A DNA stretch of 10,247 nt from Polaromonas sp. YR568. Its GTDB lineage: Bacteria; Pseudomonadota; Gammaproteobacteria; Burkholderiales; Burkholderiaceae. Made by a program: the position numbers and the translations under genes. The stretch spans positions 1-10,247 of the forward strand of contig CAMBWM010000069.1 in NCBI GenBank assembly GCA_945871335.1. The letters are read 5' to 3'. Position 1 is the first letter of the stretch. Every line of letters starts with the position of its first letter. The notes beneath the pieces are model-generated. The model saw nothing but the letters and a program-made list of their open reading frames with translations, made no database searches and was not told the DNA's origin. Below, piece after piece: positions 1 to 6,802 of the stretch.

Positions 1-2256
1 CGCCACACAAACGCCTTCAAGATCAATGAAGACGTGGTCATTCCGCTGCCGCGCCTGGCCGAATACTCGGACGGTATCGAGCGCATCAACATCGAACTCA
101 GCCTGGCCAACAAACTCGAGCTGTGCGATGCGCTCGAGGCTTTTTTCACTCAAGGCCAGTTGCCTCTGGGCAAGTCAGACGACGCCAATGAAATTCCTTC
201 GGCTGAGTTGCTCGAAGACCGCGTGGCGCAGGCGCTTAGCGTGGTGCGGGAAGTACGCAGCTTGTGGCGCGGCTGGCTCGATCAGGCCGAGCCCTTGTTT
301 GCACAACTGCAAGACCACTCATTGCGCGCCAGCTGGAAAACCCAGCTGCGCATGCCGCTGCAAGCAGTTTTCAATGGTGCGGCTTTCCAGCCCATCCTGG
401 ATGAGTGCACCGCCATTCATGCCCGGGTGCTCAAAGGACGCGTCTGGGTTGCGCTGCACATGCACGCCGGCGACGGCAATGTACACACCAACATCCCAGT
501 CAACAGCGACAACTACGACATGTTGCAGACAGCGCATCGTGCCGTGGCCCGCATCATGGTGCTGGCGCGTTCGCTTGACGGCGTCATCTCCGGCGAACAC
601 GGTATCGGCATCACCAAGCTCGACTTTTTGACCGAAGCCGAACTGCAGCCCTTCACCGACTACAAGCTGCGTGTCGACCCCGAGGGGCGGTTCAACAAAG
701 GCAAGCTGATGCGCGATGCGGCTTTCCCGGCCGATCTGACCAACGCCTACACCCCCAGCTTTGGGCTGATGGGTCATGAATCGCTGATCATGCAGCAGTC
801 GGATATCGGCGATATTGCCAAAAGCATCAAGGATTGCCTGCGCTGCGGCAAATGCAAACCGGTGTGCGCCACCCACGTGCCGCGCGCCAACTTACTTTAC
901 AGTCCGCGCGACAAAATTCTGGCGACTTCGCTGCTGATCGAAGCGTTTTTGTACGAGGAGCAAACGCGTCGCGGCATCTCGATTAAGCACTGGGAAGAGT
1001 TTGAAGACGTGGCCGATCACTGCACCGTCTGCCACAAGTGCCTGACACCGTGCCCGGTCAATATCGACTTTGGCGATGTCTCGATGAACATGCGCAACCT
1101 CTTGCGCAAGATGGGGCAAAAGTCATTCCGGCCGGGCAATGCCGCCGCCATGTTTTTCCTCAATGCGACCAATCCGCAAACCATTAAGTTCATGCGCAGC
1201 GCCATGGTCGATGTCGGATTTAAGGCCCAGCGTCTGGCCAATGACTTGCTGCGATCTTTTGCGCGCAAACAGACGGCTAAGCCGCCGGCCAGCGTGGGCA
1301 AGGCGACGGCCAAAGAGCAGGTGATTCATTTCATCAACAAAAAAATGCCCGGCGGCCTGCCCAAAAAATCTGCGCGTGCCCTGTTGGACATTGAAGACAA
1401 GGACTACGTCCCGATCATTCGCGACCCCAAGCGCACGACGGCTGAAACGGAGGCAGTGTTTTACTTTCCAGGTTGCGGCTCTGAGCGTTTGTTCTCGCAA
1501 GTCGGGCTGGCCACCCAGGCCATGCTCTGGCATGCCGGCGTGCAGACCGTGCTACCGCCGGGCTATTTGTGCTGCGGTTATCCACAGCGCGGCAGCGGCC
1601 AGTTTGACAAGGCCGACAAGATCATCACGGACAACCGTGTGCTGTTTCACCGCGTGGCCAACACGCTCAACTACCTGGACATCAAGACCGTGGTGGTGAG
1701 TTGCGGTACCTGCTACGACCAGCTGCAGGGCTACGAGTTCGACAAAATATTCCCCGGCTGCCGCATCATCGACATCCATGAGTACCTGCTCGAGAAAAAC
1801 ATCACGCTGCGCACCGACGCGCCCGGCCAAGGCTATCTCTACCACGACCCTTGTCACAGCCCGATGAAGCTGCAGGAACCCATGAAAACCGTGAAAGCGC
1901 TGCTGGGTGACAACGTGCTCAAGAACGATCGTTGCTGCGGCGAGTCCGGTACTTTGGGCGTGACGCGGCCCGACATCTCCACGCAGATCCGCTTTCGCAA
2001 GGAAGAAGAGCTGCAAAAAGGCGAGGCGGCTTTGCGGGCCAGCGGCGCCGTGGCAGCCCAGGGCAATGTGAAGATTCTGACCAGCTGCCCGAGCTGCCTG
2101 CAAGGGCTTTCGCGCTTTGGCGATGACCTCAATAACGGTCTGCTCGAAGCCGACTACATCGTCGTCGAGATGGCCAACCAGATTCTGGGCAAGGACTGGA
2201 TGCCGACCTATGTCGAAGCAGCCAACCACGGCGGCATCGAGCGCGTGCTGGTTTAA
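1..2256 (+). CDS. FAD-linked oxidase / Fe-S oxidoreductase fusion (DUF3683-type), C-terminal part
   Basis: The reading frame is open at base 1 and ends at TAA 2254-2256, giving 751 residues of a larger protein; the GTG at 34 is an internal codon, not a start. Counting from base 1, residues ~1-230 are the end of an FAD-linked oxidase C-terminal domain (HMHAGDGNVH at 153-162, EHGIG at 199-203). Two 4Fe-4S motifs follow: Cys279/282/285/289 and Cys341/344/347/351. Then come two cysteine-rich CCG domains of the GlcF/heterodisulfide-reductase type: FPGCG around Cys492, CCG at 524-526 and CGTC at 568-571; then HDPCH around Cys618, CCG at 645-647 and CPSC at 696-699. This order matches GlcD-GlcF-like fusions such as E. 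coli YdiJ and the ~1,250-1,300-residue DUF3683 proteins of Burkholderiales, so roughly 500 N-terminal residues, including the FAD-binding PP-loop domain, should lie upstream. It probably oxidises a D-2-hydroxyacid (lactate, glycolate or 2-hydroxyglutarate) and feeds electrons to quinone; the substrate cannot be read from the sequence. Confidence 0.88.
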   Translation, partial: RHTNAFKINEDVVIPLPRLAEYSDGIERINIELSLANKLELCDALEAFFTQGQLPLGKSDDANEIPSAELLEDRVAQALSVVREVRSLWRGWLDQAEPLFAQLQDHSLRASWKTQLRMPLQAVFNGAAFQPILDECTAIHARVLKGRVWVALHMHAGDGNVHTNIPVNSDNYDMLQTAHRAVARIMVLARSLDGVISGEHGIGITKLDFLTEAELQPFTDYKLRVDPEGRFNKGKLMRDAAFPADLTNAYTPSFGLMGHESLIMQQSDIGDIAKSIKDCLRCGKCKPVCATHVPRANLLYSPRDKILATSLLIEAFLYEEQTRRGISIKHWEEFEDVADHCTVCHKCLTPCPVNIDFGDVSMNMRNLLRKMGQKSFRPGNAAAMFFLNATNPQTIKFMRSAMVDVGFKAQRLANDLLRSFARKQTAKPPASVGKATAKEQVIHFINKKMPGGLPKKSARALLDIEDKDYVPIIRDPKRTTAETEAVFYFPGCGSERLFSQVGLATQAMLWHAGVQTVLPPGYLCCGYPQRGSGQFDKADKIITDNRVLFHRVANTLNYLDIKTVVVSCGTCYDQLQGYEFDKIFPGCRIIDIHEYLLEKNITLRTDAPGQGYLYHDPCHSPMKLQEPMKTVKALLGDNVLKNDRCCGESGTLGVTRPDISTQIRFRKEEELQKGEAALRASGAVAAQGNVKILTSCPSCLQGLSRFGDDLNNGLLEADYIVVEMANQILGKDWMPTYVEAANHGGIERVLV

Positions 2257-2274
2257 CCCCTAGAGAGAATTCCC

Positions 2275-2688
2275 ATGGCAGGTCTACAAGCAGGTGCTCC
2301 TACACCCTCGGCCATCACAGTGCACAGCCAGTCGCGGCAGTTGCAGGTGGGGTTTTCCGATGGTTCGGACTTTCGCATTCCCTTTGAATTGATGCGCGTG
2401 TACTCACCCTCGGCCGAGGTGCAGGGCCACGGGCCGGGCCAGGAAGTGCTGCAAACCGGCAAGCGCGAGGTCACGCTGCTCGAACTCGAGCCGGTTGGTA
2501 ACTACGCCGTCAAGCCGGTCTTTTCAGACGGACACGACAGCGGCCTTTTTTCCTGGGACTACTTGTATTTTCTGGGGTCAGAGCAAGACCGTTTGTGGGC
2601 TGATTACCTGGCCCGTTTGCAGGCGGCCGGCGTCGAGCGTGACGCGCCCATGATCGTGGCCGGTGGTTCAGCTTGTGCAAGTCATTGA
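2275..2688 (+). CDS. DUF971 (gamma-butyrobetaine hydroxylase N-terminal-like) protein
   Basis: This 137-residue protein starts at ATG 2275, 18 bases after the oxidoreductase stop, with a purine-rich ribosome binding site (AGAGAGAA, 2262-2269). It carries the DUF971 core: a substrate-like beta strand region around 23-43 (FSDG, IPFELMRVYSPSAE) and the conserved block VKPVFSDGHDSGLFSW at 79-94. The domain also occurs at the N-terminus of gamma-butyrobetaine hydroxylases and at the C-terminus of the plastid Fe-S scaffold HCF101, but here it stands alone with no hydroxylase or ATPase domain, so the biochemical role is unknown. It sits directly before ubiE, a position I recall as common in Burkholderiales, and after a protein with several Fe-S clusters. 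A role in Fe-S or quinone enzyme maturation is therefore conceivable, but that is inference only. The length fits stand-alone members of the family. Confidence 0.85.
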   Translation: MAGLQAGAPTPSAITVHSQSRQLQVGFSDGSDFRIPFELMRVYSPSAEVQGHGPGQEVLQTGKREVTLLELEPVGNYAVKPVFSDGHDSGLFSWDYLYFLGSEQDRLWADYLARLQAAGVERDAPMIVAGGSACASH

Positions 2689-2747
2689 GGCCGCGGTGAT
2701 GAAGCTCATTGTTTCGACCACTTCACTTTAAGCGGGGCATTGAGGAC

Positions 2748-3479
2748 ATGAGCCAGACCCATTTTGGATTTGAATCCGTCGAAGAGCAGGAAAAAGCCCG
2801 CCGTGTGCGTGGCGTTTTTGACTCGGTGGCGTCCAAATACGACGTCATGAACGACCTGATGTCTGCCGGACTGCACCGCGTCTGGAAGGCCTATACCGTC
2901 AAAGTAGCCAATGTTCGCGAGGGCCAGTCGGTGCTCGACATCGCCGGTGGCACGGGCGATTTGGCGCTGGCTTTTGCCCCGCAGGTTGGCGCCAGCGGGC
3001 GGGTGGTACACACCGATATCAACGCTGCCATGCTCAGCGAGGGGCGTAACCGTTTACTCGATGCCGGGGTGGCATTGCCCACCTTGGTCTGCGATGCTGA
3101 AAAATTGCCTTTCCCCGATGCCAGTTTTGACCTGGTGACCGTTGCTTTCGGTCTGCGCAACATGACTCACAAAGACGTGGCGCTGCAGGAAATGCACCGC
3201 GTTCTTAAGCCCATGGGCAAATTGCTGGTGCTTGAGTTTTCTAAAGTTGCCAAGCCGCTGGAGAAGGCTTATGACTGGTATTCGTTCAAAGTACTGCCAC
3301 TTTTGGGCAAATGGGTGGCCAATGACGATGCCAGTTACCGCTACCTGGCCGAGTCCATTCGCATGCACCCTGACCAAAATGCCCTGAAGACCATGATGCA
3401 TAAAGGGGGTTTTGGTCATGTGGACTATCACAACCTTTCTGGCGGTATGGTGGCATTACATGTTGCAATTAAGTGTTGA
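2748..3479 (+). CDS. ubiE: UbiE, ubiquinone/menaquinone C-methyltransferase
   Basis: This is the SAM-dependent C-methyltransferase of ubiquinone synthesis (2-polyprenyl-6-methoxy-1,4-benzoquinol methylase), which also methylates demethylmenaquinone where that is made. The protein has 243 residues from ATG 2748. A longer frame opens at TTG 2709, but the ATG is preferred because it gives the usual family N-terminus (MSQTHFGF) and length, with GGGG at 2734-2737 as a possible ribosome binding site. Visible motifs: UbiE signature 1 from Tyr31 to Lys47 (YDVMND ... HRVWK), SAM motif I DIAGGTGD at 64-71, and signature 2 starting RVLKP at 151. Residue 156 is Met where the family normally has Gly (KPGG). 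The gap to the DUF971 gene is 59 bases, so the two are probably co-transcribed. The C-terminus ([12 protein letters not shown]) is typical for betaproteobacterial UbiE. Confidence 0.96.
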   Translation: MSQTHFGFESVEEQEKARRVRGVFDSVASKYDVMNDLMSAGLHRVWKAYTVKVANVREGQSVLDIAGGTGDLALAFAPQVGASGRVVHTDINAAMLSEGRNRLLDAGVALPTLVCDAEKLPFPDASFDLVTVAFGLRNMTHKDVALQEMHRVLKPMGKLLVLEFSKVAKPLEKAYDWYSFKVLPLLGKWVANDDASYRYLAESIRMHPDQNALKTMMHKGGFGHVDYHNLSGGMVALHVAIKC

Positions 3480-3576
3480 TTTCCAACAGATTGATCCAAT
3501 CTGTCAATTTGCGTTGGTAAAAACACCGAATTAGTCAAAAATCTAAGAACCCAATTATTGGAATAGAGGAGACATT
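3480..3576 (+). promoter_or_regulatory. AT-rich intergenic region with inverted repeats before the Tim44-like gene
   Basis: This 97-base gap is clearly richer in A+T than the surrounding genes. It holds a perfect 8-base inverted repeat, ACAGATTG-ATC-CAATCTGT (3486-3504), seven bases after the ubiE stop. A second palindrome, CCAAT-T-ATTGG (3551-3561), lies just upstream of a strong ribosome binding site (AGAGGAGA, 3565-3572). The base composition suggests a promoter for the Tim44-like gene. Candidate -35 boxes such as TTGGTA (3514-3519) have no convincing -10 at normal spacing, so I do not place one. The first repeat could act as a weak terminator or RNA-stabilising stem, since it is followed only by CAATTT and not a real T-tract, or as a protein-binding site. 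Confidence 0.4.
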
Positions 3577-4551
3577 ATGAAAATCTGGTCAACCCTGTCT
3601 TTGGTCGCACTCACTGTGGCCTTGGCTTTCACTGGTGCCGAAGCTGAAGCTAAGCGCATGGGCGGTGGCAAGTCGCTCGGCAAGCAGTCGTCCAATGTCA
3701 CGCAGCGCGAGGCCGCGCCTGCTGCTGCCAAGCCCGCAACACCTGCCGCCGCACCCGCTGCCGCTGCGCCCAAGCGACCTTGGGGCGCTATGCTGGGTGG
3801 TTTGGCCGCTGGTCTCGGCCTGGCCTGGCTGGCTTCATCACTTGGTTTTGGCGAGGGCATGGCCCAGTTCATGACCTTTGCTTTGGCGGCCTTGGCCATC
3901 ATGTTGGTGGTTGGTTTCGTCTTGCGTTACCTGAAGTCCCGCCGTGAAGGTGCCGGCCAGTCTTCAGACTCACCCTTTGCCTTCCAGGGCGCAGGCGCAA
4001 CGCCAGCACCCGCCTACAGCCCTGCCAATGTCGGCAACGACGCTTCTGCCCGACCTTGGGAGCGCGCAGGCGCTGCTTTTGAGGCTTCACCGGCTGCAAC
4101 CGGCACGGCTGCGCAAGGCGGCTCCATGATTGGTTCAGCTTTGTCGGGTTCACAGTCTTGGAGCGTTCCTGCTGGGTTTGACTCAGAGGGCTTTCTGGCC
4201 GCCTGCAAAACCAACTTTGTGACACTGCAAGGCGCCTGGGATCGTTCGGATATCAGCGCATTGCGCGACATGATGACCGATGAAATGCTCGACCAGATCA
4301 AAACCCAGTTGGCTGAGCGTGAGTCGCACACGGGTGGCACTGTCAACAAGACGGACGTGTTGCGCTTGGATGCGCAGCTGCTCGGCATTGAGGAAACGGC
4401 TGATGTTTACATGGCCAGCGTCGAATTCTCCGGAATGATCCGTGAAGACGAATCTGCGGGCGCCAGCCCTTTCCGCGAGGTCTGGAACATGACCAAGCCG
4501 CGTCATGGCTCAGGCGGCTGGCTGGTGGCGGGTGTGCAAGCCTTGCAGTGA
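3577..4551 (+). CDS. Tim44-like domain membrane protein
   Basis: The protein has 324 residues, starting at ATG 3577 behind AGAGGAGA. Residues 1-25 look like a signal peptide or N-terminal membrane anchor: Lys2, a hydrophobic run at ~7-19, then an Ala-Glu-Ala stretch. Residues ~28-66 are Gly-, Ala- and Pro-rich and probably disordered. A Gly/Ala-rich hydrophobic pair follows at ~70-92 and ~97-116, ending in basic RYLKSRR, consistent with two membrane helices. A second low-complexity linker runs to ~195. Residues ~196-322 resemble the Tim44 C-terminal domain (FLAACKTNFVTLQGAWDRSD, then an EVWNMTK strand and a GGWLVAGVQAL end). Mitochondrial Tim44 uses this fold to contact membranes and the protein import motor; bacterial members are poorly characterised. 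The gene lies between ubiE and ubiJ, which suggests, without proving, a membrane scaffold role linked to quinone synthesis. The function is not established. Confidence 0.85.
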   Translation: MKIWSTLSLVALTVALAFTGAEAEAKRMGGGKSLGKQSSNVTQREAAPAAAKPATPAAAPAAAAPKRPWGAMLGGLAAGLGLAWLASSLGFGEGMAQFMTFALAALAIMLVVGFVLRYLKSRREGAGQSSDSPFAFQGAGATPAPAYSPANVGNDASARPWERAGAAFEASPAATGTAAQGGSMIGSALSGSQSWSVPAGFDSEGFLAACKTNFVTLQGAWDRSDISALRDMMTDEMLDQIKTQLAERESHTGGTVNKTDVLRLDAQLLGIEETADVYMASVEFSGMIREDESAGASPFREVWNMTKPRHGSGGWLVAGVQALQ

Positions 4552-4605
4552 ATTAGGGTTTGCGTGCAGGCCATTCGGCCGGCGCGTCATTTATCCGTCA
4601 AAATC

Positions 4606-4640
4606 GGGGACGTATGAATACATCGTCCCCTTTTTCTTTT
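4606..4640 (+). terminator. Terminator-like hairpin overlapping the ubiJ start
   Basis: GGGGACG (4606-4612) and CGTCCCC (4624-4630) form a perfect, GC-rich 7-base-pair stem with an 11-base loop, followed at once by TTTTTCTTTT (4631-4640). This is the shape of an intrinsic terminator, and it follows the Tim44-like gene. However, the GGGGA of the left arm is also the best ribosome binding site for ubiJ, the loop contains its ATG (4614-4616), and the T-tract is codons 6-9 of the protein. It could therefore be a terminator or attenuator, a stem that hides the ribosome binding site, or a coincidence of coding sequence. Confidence 0.4.
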
Positions 4641-5168
4641 CTGGAATCTTTTGTCAAAGACCTGCAGCCGCCGCCCTGGCTGGTGGCTGAGGGCCATCAG
4701 CGGCTGGTGCTGCTGTTCAACCACGTCTTGATGCAAGAAAAAGAAGCCCAGATGCGGTTAGCCCGTAAAAAAGGCAGTGTCATCCGCGCGCAATGGGGCA
4801 GCTTTGAGCTGGACCTGCTGATCACCCCCGCCGGGCTGACAGACCGTGCCCCGGCTGGAGCCCAAGCAGATCTGACGCTGATCATCGTTGAGCAAGCCCC
4901 CTGGACCCTGGCCCAATCGGTGCTGCAAGGCAAAGCACCGGCCGTGAAAATTGAGGGCGATGTGATGCTGGCTGCCGAGTTGGGTTGGTTGGCTGACAAC
5001 CTGCGTTGGGATATTGAAGAAGACCTGTCCCGCGTCTTCGGTGATGTGCCTGCGCATGCCATGGTTGATGCCGGTCAACGTTTGCTGGCAAGGCTGCGTG
5101 CTTTCCTGGCGCAAGCGCCCAAGCCGTCATTTGGCGCAGCCTCCAAAGACCTGCAGGCGGGCACATGA
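4614..5168 (+). CDS. ubiJ: UbiJ, SCP2-domain ubiquinone biosynthesis accessory factor
   Basis: This 184-residue protein is the betaproteobacterial counterpart of UbiJ, which in E. coli binds hydrophobic quinone intermediates through a sterol-carrier-protein-2 (SCP2) fold and helps organise the soluble Ubi complex with UbiK. ATG 4614 is chosen because GGGGA (4606-4610) precedes it and the protein then begins [10 protein letters not shown], as relatives do; the only longer form starts at TTG 4560 and adds an unconvincing 18 residues. The SCP2 region spans ~20-120 (FNHVLMQE; strands [17 protein letters not shown]; then [20 protein letters not shown] at ~112-131). The C-terminus is helical ([13 protein letters not shown], then a basic/Ala-rich helix). 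It ends at TGA 5166-5168, overlapping the ubiB start by 4 bases (ATGA), which implies translational coupling. Sequence similarity in this family is low, so the name rests partly on its position before ubiB. Confidence 0.85.
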   Translation: MNTSSPFSFLESFVKDLQPPPWLVAEGHQRLVLLFNHVLMQEKEAQMRLARKKGSVIRAQWGSFELDLLITPAGLTDRAPAGAQADLTLIIVEQAPWTLAQSVLQGKAPAVKIEGDVMLAAELGWLADNLRWDIEEDLSRVFGDVPAHAMVDAGQRLLARLRAFLAQAPKPSFGAASKDLQAGT

Positions 5169-6709
5169 GCCGGTTGTTTCGCGGTTTTTTCATCGTCTGG
5201 ACTGTGCTCCGTTTTGGTCTTGATGAGCTGGTGCTGTCGAGTTTCAAAAATCCCTGGATACGTCTTTTGAAGCGCATCGTCTGCCTGGGTCGCAATCTGA
5301 ATGCGCCGCGCGGTGAACGACTGCGCCTGGCGCTGGAGAGACTGGGTCCGATTTTCGTGAAGTTCGGTCAGGTCATGTCAACGCGGCGCGACCTGCTGCC
5401 CCTGGACATCGCCAATGAACTGGCGGGTCTGCAAGACCGCGTTCCACCGTTTGAATCGGCTGTCGCGGTCGCCATCATTGAGCGTGCTTTCGGCCGCCCC
5501 CTTGGCAGTATTTTTGCCAGTTTTGAGCAAACGCCGGTGGCCAGTGCCTCCATCGCTCAAGTGCACTTTGCTGTGTTGCCCGGTGGGCGTGAAGTCGCCG
5601 TCAAAGTCTTGCGGCCCAATATGCTGCCGGCCATTGAAAAGGACCTGGCCCTGATGCACATGATGGCCACCTGGGTCGAGCGCTTGTCTGCCGACGGCAA
5701 GCGTCTCAAACCGCGCGAAGTGGTGGCCGAATTTGACACCTATTTGCATGATGAGTTGGACTTATTGCGCGAAGCGGGCAATGCAGCGCAGTTGCGGCGC
5801 AACATGCAGGGCTTGGATCTGGTGTTGATCCCGGAGATGGTCTGGGACTTCTGCATGACCGACGTGATGGTGATGCAGCGCATGAAGGGCGTGCCCATCA
5901 GCCAGGTGCAGCGTCTGCGCGATGCCGGCGTGGACATACCCAAGCTGGCCCGCGACGGCGTGACAATTTTTTTCACCCAGGTGTTTCGCGACGGTTTTTT
6001 TCACGCCGACATGCACCCTGGCAATATTCAGGTCAGCCTGGATCCGGCCACTTTCGGGCGCTATATCTCGCTGGATTTCGGCATCGTTGGAACGCTCACG
6101 GAGGTCGATAAAGAGTACCTGGCGCAGAACTTCTCAGCTTTTTTCAGGCGCGACTACAAGCGAGTGGCCGAGCTGCACATCGAGTCGGGCTGGGTGCCGG
6201 CGCGCACGCGTGTGGACGAGCTCGAGTCAGCCATACGTGCCTGCTGCGAGCCTTACTTTGACCGTCCGCTCAAAGAAATCTCGCTCGGCATGGTGCTATT
6301 GCGGTTGTTCCAGACCTCGCGGCGCTTTGATGTGGAAGTCCAGCCGCAGCTGGTGTTGCTGCAAAAAACGCTGCTGAACGTCGAAGGTCTGGGACGCGAA
6401 CTCGACCCGGACCTTGATTTGTGGAGCACTGCCAAGCCCTTTTTAGAGAAGTGGATGCTCGAGCAGATCGGGCCGAAAAAGTTGTTGGCCCAACTCAAGG
6501 CCGAAGCGCCCAGCTACGCTAAGTTGCTGCCGACACTGCCGCGGCTTTTGCATCAACTGCTCAAGCAGCAGGCCTCGGGCCAGCGAAGTGAACTCAGTGA
6601 ACTGCTGGAAGAGCAAAAACGCACCAACAAGCTGTTGCGCGGCCTGCTTTACGTCGGTCTCGGGTTTTTGCTGGGGGCGCTGGCCGTCTTGCTGTTGTCC
6701 GTCGAGTAG
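5165..6709 (+). CDS. ubiB: UbiB, ABC1/Coq8-family atypical kinase/ATPase for ubiquinone biosynthesis
   Basis: The protein has 514 residues from ATG 5165, overlapping ubiJ by 4 bases. UbiB/Coq8 proteins are protein-kinase-like but act as ATPases that help extract or present lipid quinone precursors at the inner membrane. All family motifs are visible: KFGQ at 66-69 (the KxGQ motif that occludes the substrate pocket), the Ala-rich nucleotide loop ASASIAQVH, the invariant Lys147 in VAVKVLRP, the ExD-type [14 protein letters not shown], the catalytic-loop-like HADMHPGN at 280-287, and metal-binding Asp304 in DFG (304-306). The C-terminus has one clear hydrophobic helix (~493-512, [18 protein letters not shown]) that ends almost at the stop codon. 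E. coli UbiB (546 residues) is described with two C-terminal transmembrane helices, so this one may have a single anchor. No clear terminator follows it. Confidence 0.96.
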   Translation: MSRLFRGFFIVWTVLRFGLDELVLSSFKNPWIRLLKRIVCLGRNLNAPRGERLRLALERLGPIFVKFGQVMSTRRDLLPLDIANELAGLQDRVPPFESAVAVAIIERAFGRPLGSIFASFEQTPVASASIAQVHFAVLPGGREVAVKVLRPNMLPAIEKDLALMHMMATWVERLSADGKRLKPREVVAEFDTYLHDELDLLREAGNAAQLRRNMQGLDLVLIPEMVWDFCMTDVMVMQRMKGVPISQVQRLRDAGVDIPKLARDGVTIFFTQVFRDGFFHADMHPGNIQVSLDPATFGRYISLDFGIVGTLTEVDKEYLAQNFSAFFRRDYKRVAELHIESGWVPARTRVDELESAIRACCEPYFDRPLKEISLGMVLLRLFQTSRRFDVEVQPQLVLLQKTLLNVEGLGRELDPDLDLWSTAKPFLEKWMLEQIGPKKLLAQLKAEAPSYAKLLPTLPRLLHQLLKQQASGQRSELSELLEEQKRTNKLLRGLLYVGLGFLLGALAVLLLSVE

Positions 6710-6710
6710 A

Positions 6711-6740
6711 TTGAAAGCGGCCGGAGCCAGCGCCTATAAT
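6711..6740 (+). promoter_or_regulatory. Sigma-70 promoter for the fmdB-DUF502-aspS-nudB unit
   Basis: TTGAAA (6711-6716, 5 of 6 to the -35 consensus TTGACA) and a perfect TATAAT (6735-6740) are separated by 18 bases. This is the best promoter in the window. It begins one base after the ubiB stop codon region, so it reads away from ubiB into the zinc-ribbon gene. Transcription would start near 6747, giving a leader of roughly 56 bases before ATG 6803. Confidence 0.75.
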
Positions 6741-6802
6741 TGAGGGTTTGCATCCTGAGGCCTTTTTCAGGTGCGCTTGCCTACTTTAAAACCCCTCAAA
6801 AT

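Noticed and set aside
26..631. Plus-strand 201-codon frame overlapping the start of the window
   Set aside because: It is the +1 shadow of the real oxidoreductase frame, with a Cys/Ser/Arg-rich product that resembles no protein.
1552..2229. Minus-strand open frame (225 codons) opposite the oxidoreductase
   Set aside because: It is antisense to the conserved CCG domains, has no recognisable family or motif, and no separate promoter evidence.
2709..2747. Upstream TTG start extending UbiE by 13 residues
   Set aside because: The ATG at 2748 gives the normal family N-terminus and length; the extension looks unlike relatives.
6740..6799. Long-range pairing TTGAGGGTTT (6740-6749) with AAACCCCTCAA (6789-6799) before the fmdB-type gene
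   Set aside because: The left arm overlaps the -10 box, and most of it lies upstream of the expected transcript start near 6747, so it would mostly not be present in the RNA.
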